DNA of 64,000 bases, taken from NCBI RefSeq assembly GCF_900167135.1, contig NZ_FUWZ01000001.1, forward strand, positions 1,412,336 through 1,476,335, given 5' to 3'. The notes under the pieces were generated by a model. The model saw only the letters and a program-made list of their open reading frames with translations, did not search any database and was not told where the DNA came from. Origin of the DNA: Chitinophaga eiseniae. Lineage in GTDB: Bacteria; Bacteroidota; Bacteroidia; Chitinophagales; Chitinophagaceae. Every line of letters starts with the position of its first letter. Positions within the stretch are counted from its first letter, which is position 1. The position numbers and the translations under genes are program-made. Shown here in pieces: positions 58,883 to 64,000 of the stretch.

Positions 58883-59776
58883 TTACAACTTACACTCATA
58901 CACAATAGAACTGCACTGGTCTACGTTTTTCAGCCCTTTCCGGTAAGACCGGAAACCATGGAAGAAACCCGCAAACAGCCGGCTTTTGCCGGTTTGGTAC
59001 TTCTCGCTCAACAGGCTCACGTAGAAGCCGTCGAATACCATCGGATGTTTTTTTATCAGTTTGATGTTATGCTGGCGCAGCAACCGCTCCATAGAAGCAG
59101 GAGAGAAGTGGTAAAGGTGGCGGGGCACGTCATAGGCGGCCCAGTATTCCCCGTAATGATCTGCATCGGAAGAGGTGTAGTTGGGCACCGCTATCAGCAG
59201 GGCGCCACCGGGTTTCAGCAGCTCACGGATGCGGTCCAGGTAGGCATGCAGCTCGTGCACATGTTCCAGCACATGCCACATGGTGATGGCGTCATATTGC
59301 CCGGCGGGCAATTGAAAGAGCTGGTCTATGGGCAGCGGGTCTATGTTGTAGAGCGTTTTGGCATTGTGACGGGCGTTTTCATCGGGTTCCAGACCGGTAA
59401 CGGTCCATCCGCCTGTTTGCATGTAATGCAGGAAAGCGCCGGTGCCGCAACCGATGTCCAGCAGGTTACCCTGTTTCATACCGGCAGCAGAACGCACCCA
59501 GTTTTGTTTGGAACGCAGCGTGATCTTGCGGACGCTGTGATACAAACGGTTGATCAGCCCCTGTTTGGTTTCGGAGTGGGAAATATACTCCTGTGACTGA
59601 TAATATCGGCCTATGTGATGGCTGTCGGGCACGTTTTGTGTAAAACGGCCGCCACAACCTCCGCAATGGAAAATGGAAAATGTTTCTTTGGATACAGTAT
59701 AATCTTTAGCGGTAAGAGCTTCATGGGTTTGTGAGGAGCCACAAAGCGGACAGCCATTGTAATAAATCAAGTTCAA
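58883..59776 (-). CDS. Class I SAM-dependent methyltransferase with N-terminal zinc ribbon
   Basis: A 297-residue methyltransferase. The N-terminal zinc-ribbon-like segment is CPLCGS...CGGCGGRF; the Rossmann part shows the SAM motif LLDIGCGTGAFLHYMQ, GLEPDENARH and the catalytic-side ITMWHVLEHVHEL. It resembles small-molecule or glycan/lipid methyltransferases of the Methyltransf_23 group. Substrate unknown. It converges on the S46 peptidase and lies upstream of nothing else on its strand. Confidence 0.9.
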   Translation of the reverse strand: MNLIYYNGCPLCGSSQTHEALTAKDYTVSKETFSIFHCGGCGGRFTQNVPDSHHIGRYYQSQEYISHSETKQGLINRLYHSVRKITLRSKQNWVRSAAGMKQGNLLDIGCGTGAFLHYMQTGGWTVTGLEPDENARHNAKTLYNIDPLPIDQLFQLPAGQYDAITMWHVLEHVHELHAYLDRIRELLKPGGALLIAVPNYTSSDADHYGEYWAAYDVPRHLYHFSPASMERLLRQHNIKLIKKHPMVFDGFYVSLLSEKYQTGKSRLFAGFFHGFRSYRKGLKNVDQCSSIVYECKL

Positions 59777-59812
59777 GTTTTTTAGACCCCAAAAATAAAT
59801 ATCTATTGTTAA

Positions 59813-61363
59813 TTACGCTTTATATTCTCCCCATACCTGGCGGAGTGCATCCGCAATCTCACCTAAGGTACAATAGTTTTCTACGGCGTTCACCACCAGC
59901 GGCATCAGGTTTTCCGTCGTTTGCGCCGCTTCCCGGATGCGTTGCAGGCATTGGGAGGCCGCTTCGTTGTCCCGGCGGGCACGAAGGGCCTGCAGGCGGT
60001 CGGACTGCATCTGCCGGATGCTGTCATCGATGCGGAATACTTCGGGCGGCTGGTTGTCGGCAGCCACGAATTTATTCACCCCTACAATGACCTTCTCATT
60101 GTTTTCCACCTGTTGTTGATATTGATAGGCGCTTCGCGCGATTTCATCCTGTACGAAACCCTGTTCGATGGCGCTGACAGCGCCGCCCATCGCATCTATT
60201 TTATGGATGAGGTCCCAGGCTTTGCTTTCTACTTCGTTGGTCAGCGCTTCCACATAGTAGGAGCCTGCCAGCGGGTCTACGGTATCTGCCACGCCGCTTT
60301 CGTAACCGATGATCTGTTGCGTGCGCAAGGCGATACGCGCGGCTTCTTCGGTAGGGAGGGAGAGGGCTTCGTCGTAGCCGTTGGTGTGAAGCGACTGGGT
60401 GCCGCCCATGGTGGCGGCCAGTGTTTGCACGGCTACCCGCACAATGTTGTTATGCGGCTGCTGTGCAGTCAGCGTGCTGCCGCCGGTTTGCGTATGGAAA
60501 CGCAGCATCTGCGCTTTGGGATCAGTAGCGCCCAGCTCTTTGGTGATGTGGGCCCACATCCGGCGCGCAGCGCGGAATTTGGCCACTTCTTCGAAGAGGT
60601 GGTTGTGTGCATTAAAAAAGAAAGAGAGCCTTTTGGCAAATACGTTGATATCAAGTCCTTTTTCCAGTGCCGCCTTCAGATAGGCTTTGCCGTTAGAAAG
60701 GGTAAACGCGAGTTCCTGTACCGCATTGGCGCCGGCTTCCCGGATATGGTAGCCGGAAATGGAGATGGTGTTCCATTTAGGCACTTCCCGGCTGCAGTAG
60801 TCGAATATATCGGTGATAAGGCGCATGGAAGGCTTGGGCGGATAGATGAAGGTGCCGCGGGCGGCATATTCTTTCAGGATATCGTTCTGAATAGTACCGG
60901 AAATCTTTTTCAGATCGGCGCCCTGCTTTTTGGCCAGGGCAATGTACAGCGCCAGCAGGATAAAGCCGGTGGCGTTGATGGTCATGGAGGTGGAGATCTG
61001 TTCCAGTGATATGCCTTTGAAGAGGATCTCCATATCATCGAGAGAGTCAATAGCTACGCCTACTTTACCGACTTCTCCTTCAGACATGGCGTGGTCAGAG
61101 TCGTATCCGATCTGGGTAGGAAGGTCGAATGCCACGCTGAGGCCCATCACACCCTGGCTCAGCAGGTAGTGGTATCTTTTGTTGGATTCTTCCGCTGTGC
61201 TGAAACCGGCATACTGCCGCATGGTCCACAGTTTGTCGCGGTACATGGAGGCATGGATGCCGCGTGTGAACGGGTAAACGCCTGGCTGTTCGTTCATCGG
61301 TATCGGCTGGGTGTACAGCGGATCGATGGTAATACCGGAGTCGGTTTGAATGATCTTTTCCAT
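59813..61363 (-). CDS. Acyl-CoA mutase large subunit (methylmalonyl-CoA mutase family)
   Basis: A 516-residue protein with the mutase TIM-barrel: [33 protein letters not shown] and [13 protein letters not shown] segments ([18 protein letters not shown]). It lacks the C-terminal B12-binding domain found in single-chain mutases, so a separate small subunit is needed. It carries the Tyr of RQYAGF that favours methylmalonyl-CoA over isobutyryl-CoA, though LPTQ is more like the isobutyryl type. Exact substrate uncertain. No small subunit is encoded here. Confidence 0.88.
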   Translation of the reverse strand: MEKIIQTDSGITIDPLYTQPIPMNEQPGVYPFTRGIHASMYRDKLWTMRQYAGFSTAEESNKRYHYLLSQGVMGLSVAFDLPTQIGYDSDHAMSEGEVGKVGVAIDSLDDMEILFKGISLEQISTSMTINATGFILLALYIALAKKQGADLKKISGTIQNDILKEYAARGTFIYPPKPSMRLITDIFDYCSREVPKWNTISISGYHIREAGANAVQELAFTLSNGKAYLKAALEKGLDINVFAKRLSFFFNAHNHLFEEVAKFRAARRMWAHITKELGATDPKAQMLRFHTQTGGSTLTAQQPHNNIVRVAVQTLAATMGGTQSLHTNGYDEALSLPTEEAARIALRTQQIIGYESGVADTVDPLAGSYYVEALTNEVESKAWDLIHKIDAMGGAVSAIEQGFVQDEIARSAYQYQQQVENNEKVIVGVNKFVAADNQPPEVFRIDDSIRQMQSDRLQALRARRDNEAASQCLQRIREAAQTTENLMPLVVNAVENYCTLGEIADALRQVWGEYKA

Positions 61364-61457
61364 GATAGTTGTAACTAGCGTTGCAATGTTACATAATTAT
61401 TATGGTACTTCGCCGCCGGGAAAAATATTGATATTTGCAGGAAAGTCTGGCTTTGTT

Positions 61458-62363
61458 ATGATCATCTGGTCGTTATTATGTATTACCCTCGCATTGGCGC
61501 TCTATAGCCTCTATCTTATATTCCGGGCCGGTATGCGCCCGCTGGCCGGCGCATATAGTATCTTGCTGCTGGGGCTGTCGCTGGGTACGTTTCTTTACCT
61601 GTACGGCACCTGGGTATACCTGTCTGTTTATGCCAAATATGTTTTTGGGGTGCTGATGATATTATGTTTGATGTGGCTGCCCTTCGGACGTAAACGCTCC
61701 AAAGCTGCACCACCGGCCTGGAAACGGCGTGCCAACCTCGCGCTGACAGGGCTGTTCCTGCTGGGCACACTGCTTTACTTCACCGGTACCACCGGCTCGC
61801 CGCGGACGGTTAAACTGGCTTTCCCGCTGAAGTCGGGCCGTTACTTTGTATTACAGGGGGGGAAAGGACTGCCTACAAACGTGTTCCACTTCAGCCTGCG
61901 CGGCGCCATCTATGCAATGGACATCGTGAAGCTGGACAGCCGCGGCTGCCGCGCTGCCAGCGTTTTCTCCCGCAAGCTGGACGACTACTGGATTTACAAC
62001 GATACGGTATATGCACCCTGCGACGGCATGGTACGCAGGGCATATGGCGATAACCCTGATAATATCCCGCCCAATATGGACAGGGGCCCGAAAAACACCA
62101 ACCAGGTATTACTGGAAGGGGCGGACTGTTACTTCTTTGCAGGCCACCTGAAAATGAACAGCGTGGTGGTGCACGAAGGGCAGTTCGTGAGACAGGGCCA
62201 GGCGCTGGGATGCGTAGGCAATTCCGGCTTCAGCACAGAACCACATCTGCATATACAGGCACATGCCCGTAAGGCCGGCGTACCCTGGTATAAGGCGCCG
62301 CCGCTCTACATGTTGTTTGATGGAAAAGGATATCTGCTGAACGAAGTGATCAGCTCGAAATAA
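61458..62363 (+). CDS. M23-like membrane-anchored peptidase
   Basis: A 301-residue protein with three or four N-terminal transmembrane helices (about residues 1-115) and a C-terminal LytM/M23 domain (about 150-295). The HLH zinc motif (EPHLHIQAHA) and the upstream FAGHLKMNSVVVHEGQFVRQGQALG are typical. The first zinc ligand, usually HxxxD, reads AIYAMD, so one histidine may be missing or displaced. It probably cleaves peptidoglycan peptides or regulates such cleavage. ATG 61458 (MIIWSLLC) is chosen over the start at 61350, which overlaps the mutase. Confidence 0.82.
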   Translation: MIIWSLLCITLALALYSLYLIFRAGMRPLAGAYSILLLGLSLGTFLYLYGTWVYLSVYAKYVFGVLMILCLMWLPFGRKRSKAAPPAWKRRANLALTGLFLLGTLLYFTGTTGSPRTVKLAFPLKSGRYFVLQGGKGLPTNVFHFSLRGAIYAMDIVKLDSRGCRAASVFSRKLDDYWIYNDTVYAPCDGMVRRAYGDNPDNIPPNMDRGPKNTNQVLLEGADCYFFAGHLKMNSVVVHEGQFVRQGQALGCVGNSGFSTEPHLHIQAHARKAGVPWYKAPPLYMLFDGKGYLLNEVISSK

Positions 62364-62885
62364 CTATCGCATCAGCCTTTTGGCTTCTGCATTGATGATC
62401 TGGGCAGTCAGCTCTGCAGGAGATTCGCCTGCCTGCAGAAACACTTCCAGCAACTGACGGTTGAGCTCCAGCGCCGGTGCATCCGGTGGCAGCTGCATCG
62501 CTATCTGGTTGATGACAGAGATCGTTTGCTCTTTCAGCGTTTTAACCGCCTCCCAGGTGGTGGCTGATACATAAATCTGTTGGGTGATATTGTGCTCATA
62601 TTCCGCTTTGATGCTCTGTACCATGGAGATCTGCATGTCCACGGCGCTCATGCCCGTTTGATATATACGGCCGATAAGGCTTTGCGGTGTGATACGGTCT
62701 ACATACAGCGCCAGTCTTTCATAGGCCTGCAACTGCAGAGGCAGCACAGCAGGGTTGGCTGCATGCGGCGCTTCCGGTGCAGGCGCCGCGGGTTTCTTCT
62801 TGAGAAACATGTCACGGACAGTCATATACAGTATGGCGATAACGCCAATTGCCAGTGCCACATACAACAGCTGTTGGGAATTCAT
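62364..62885 (-). CDS. Membrane-anchored protein of unknown function
   Basis: A 173-residue protein with one N-terminal transmembrane helix (LLYVALAIGVIAILYMTV) and a cytoplasmic or periplasmic helical body (residues about 60-165). No family is recognised with confidence; similar short proteins occur in Chitinophagaceae. It is downstream of the aminotransferase on the same strand, separated by a family C palindrome. Its stop codon abuts that of the M23 gene. Confidence 0.75.
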   Translation of the reverse strand: MNSQQLLYVALAIGVIAILYMTVRDMFLKKKPAAPAPEAPHAANPAVLPLQLQAYERLALYVDRITPQSLIGRIYQTGMSAVDMQISMVQSIKAEYEHNITQQIYVSATTWEAVKTLKEQTISVINQIAMQLPPDAPALELNRQLLEVFLQAGESPAELTAQIINAEAKRLMR

Positions 62886-62957
62886 CTTATCGGAACGTTT
62901 TGAATCGCAAATATATATAAAATAATCACTAATTGTCAATGACCGGCGTCATATATT

Positions 62958-63035
62958 AATTACAAATTAAAGGCTTTCTTAAGGAACGGGTGATATCCGC
63001 CCTGTAAGAAAGCCTTTAAATCGTGATTCGTAATT
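62958..63035. repeat. Family C palindrome copy 2, acting as the aminotransferase terminator
   Basis: A perfect 15-bp stem TTAAAGGCTTTCTTA/TAAGAAAGCCTTTAA (62967-62981 and 63005-63019) with a 23-nt loop is flanked by short AATTAC/GTAATT arms. The right arm reads ATTCGTAATTA and overlaps the aminotransferase stop codon. It lies between co-directional minus-strand genes. Confidence 0.75.
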
Positions 63036-64000
63036 ATTTCAGTTTGCCCAGCCATTCTTTCAGCCTTGCCACGCCTTTCTCCAGGTTGGCCATGCTGGTG
63101 GCGTAAGACAGCCGGATGCAGTCAGGCTGCTGGAAAGCGACGCCGGTAACGACAGACACATTTGCTTTGTGCAGCAGGTACATACACAGATCGTCCGCAT
63201 TTTTGATATGGGTGTCTTCGAATGACTTGTTAAAAAAAGCACTGATGTCCGGGAACATGTAAAAGGCGCCTTCAGGATCATTTACTTTCAGGCCGGGAAT
63301 AGTTTGCAGCGCTTCGTGGATATAGGCGCGGCGTTTTTTGAATGCTGTCACCATCGCTTCGGCAGTGGTCAGATCGCCGGTCAGCGCTGTGATGGCCGCA
63401 CGCTGGGTGATGGAGCAGGTAGCGGAGGTGAACTGGCTTTGGATCTTATCACATGCTTTGGCGATCTCGAGGGGAGCCGCCAGGTAGCCGAGCCGCCAGC
63501 CGGTCATCGCAAAACCTTTACTGAGGCCGTTGATAACAATGGTACGCTCTTTCATGCCGGGGAACTGGGCGATGCTCTCATGTTTCCCTACGTAATTAAT
63601 ATATTCATAGATCTCATCGGAGATGATATAGATCTGCGGGTGTTTGGCAAATACCGCTGCCAGCCCTTCCAGTTCTTCTTTTGAATAAACAGACCCGGTG
63701 GGATTGCAGGGGGAAGAAAACATGAATAGTTTTGTTTTCGGCGTGATGGCCGCTTCCAGTTGTTCAGGCGTGATTTTGTAGTTGTTCTCAATGGTGCTGG
63801 GTACAAATACCACGGTGCCCTGGCACAGCGCTACCTGTTCGGAATAAGTCACCCAGTAAGGCGTGGGGATAATCACTTCATCACCGGGGTTGACGATGCT
63901 CAGCACTACGTTGGCAAGGCTTTGTTTGGCGCCGGTGGTCACTACGATCTGTTCCGGCGTATAGTCAAGACCGTTATCGCGCTTCAGTTTGTGCACAACT
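63034..64000 (-). CDS. Aspartate-type aminotransferase, class I (5' end beyond the window)
   Basis: 322 codons are visible; the frame stays open to the window edge, so about 75 N-terminal residues are missing. PLP-binding features are clear: NPTG in SSPCNPTGSVYS, Asp in IISDEIYEYI, the Schiff-base Lys in NGLSKGFAMTGWRLG and the Arg in DCIRLSYATS. It is a fold-type I aminotransferase of the AspC/Ib group, interconverting aspartate or aromatic amino acids with 2-oxoglutarate. The exact substrate is not clear from the sequence. Confidence 0.93.
   Translation of the reverse strand, partial: VVHKLKRDNGLDYTPEQIVVTTGAKQSLANVVLSIVNPGDEVIIPTPYWVTYSEQVALCQGTVVFVPSTIENNYKITPEQLEAAITPKTKLFMFSSPCNPTGSVYSKEELEGLAAVFAKHPQIYIISDEIYEYINYVGKHESIAQFPGMKERTIVINGLSKGFAMTGWRLGYLAAPLEIAKACDKIQSQFTSATCSITQRAAITALTGDLTTAEAMVTAFKKRRAYIHEALQTIPGLKVNDPEGAFYMFPDISAFFNKSFEDTHIKNADDLCMYLLHKANVSVVTGVAFQQPDCIRLSYATSMANLEKGVARLKEWLGKLK

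Overview
The window looks like a chromosomal segment of a Bacteroidota bacterium, most likely a Chitinophaga-like member of the Chitinophagaceae. The evidence is Bacteroidota-type promoters (TAnnTTTG -7 boxes), a SusC/SusD locus under an ECF sigma/FecR pair, a secreted protease with a type IX secretion C-terminal domain, an S46 dipeptidyl-peptidase, many short lipoproteins, and phylum-typical families (DUF3667, DUF3810, DUF4843, DUF4974, PKD-like lipoprotein). Apart from an A+T-richer recombinase at the left edge, coding composition looks uniform.

Layout. 1-1000: the 3' end of a large serine recombinase runs into a tRNA-Gly/tRNA-Leu operon on the other strand, which looks like the edge of an integrated element. 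1057-5363: YD-repeat-like exported protein, tandem DUF3667 membrane proteins, enoyl-CoA hydratase, lipoprotein. 5546-14624: Tex, MazG, a giant NtrY-like kinase and the DUF177-rpmF-plsX operon. 14873-24321: hybrid histidine kinase, fructosamine kinase-like protein, DUF3810 protein, arginase, acyl-CoA dehydrogenase, YggS, TlpA-like lipoprotein, YtxH protein. 24419-30271: SRPBCC protein, TPR-like protein, DUF1080 protein, small lipoprotein, DUF4272 protein, DUF885 peptidase. 30373-32511: a possible small RNA, then a two-gene RNA repair cassette (RNA ligase plus HD-phosphoesterase/polynucleotide kinase) and a structured hairpin. 32554-41403: ECF sigma, FecR, SusC, SusD, DUF4843, PKD-like lipoprotein. 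41559-50227: dCTP deaminase, phosphopantetheinyl transferase, shikimate kinase, DUF423, alpha/beta hydrolase, FtsK, LolA, dihydrolipoyl dehydrogenase. 50303-58658: S8 protease with sorting domain, two duplicated HEIGH metallopeptidase lipoproteins, a LytS-type kinase, a DPP11-like peptidase. 58883-64000: methyltransferase, acyl-CoA mutase large subunit, M23-like peptidase, a membrane-anchored protein and a truncated aminotransferase.

The most unusual non-coding signal is a set of long intergenic palindromes whose arms are built of short tandem units. Family A ((GCAAAGNN)n, three copies), family B (15-nt unit, two copies), family C (7-nt ATTCGTA unit, two clear copies and one decayed) and family D (one copy). 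Of seven convergent gene pairs separated by more than 20 bp, five contain such a palindrome, usually filling the spacer almost from stop codon to stop codon; the other two have ordinary terminators.

The most interesting gene system is the RNA ligase/HD-Pnk pair. Its relatives are known (HD-Pnk from Runella slithyformis), but its trigger and RNA substrate are open, and it is flanked by two structured non-coding regions.
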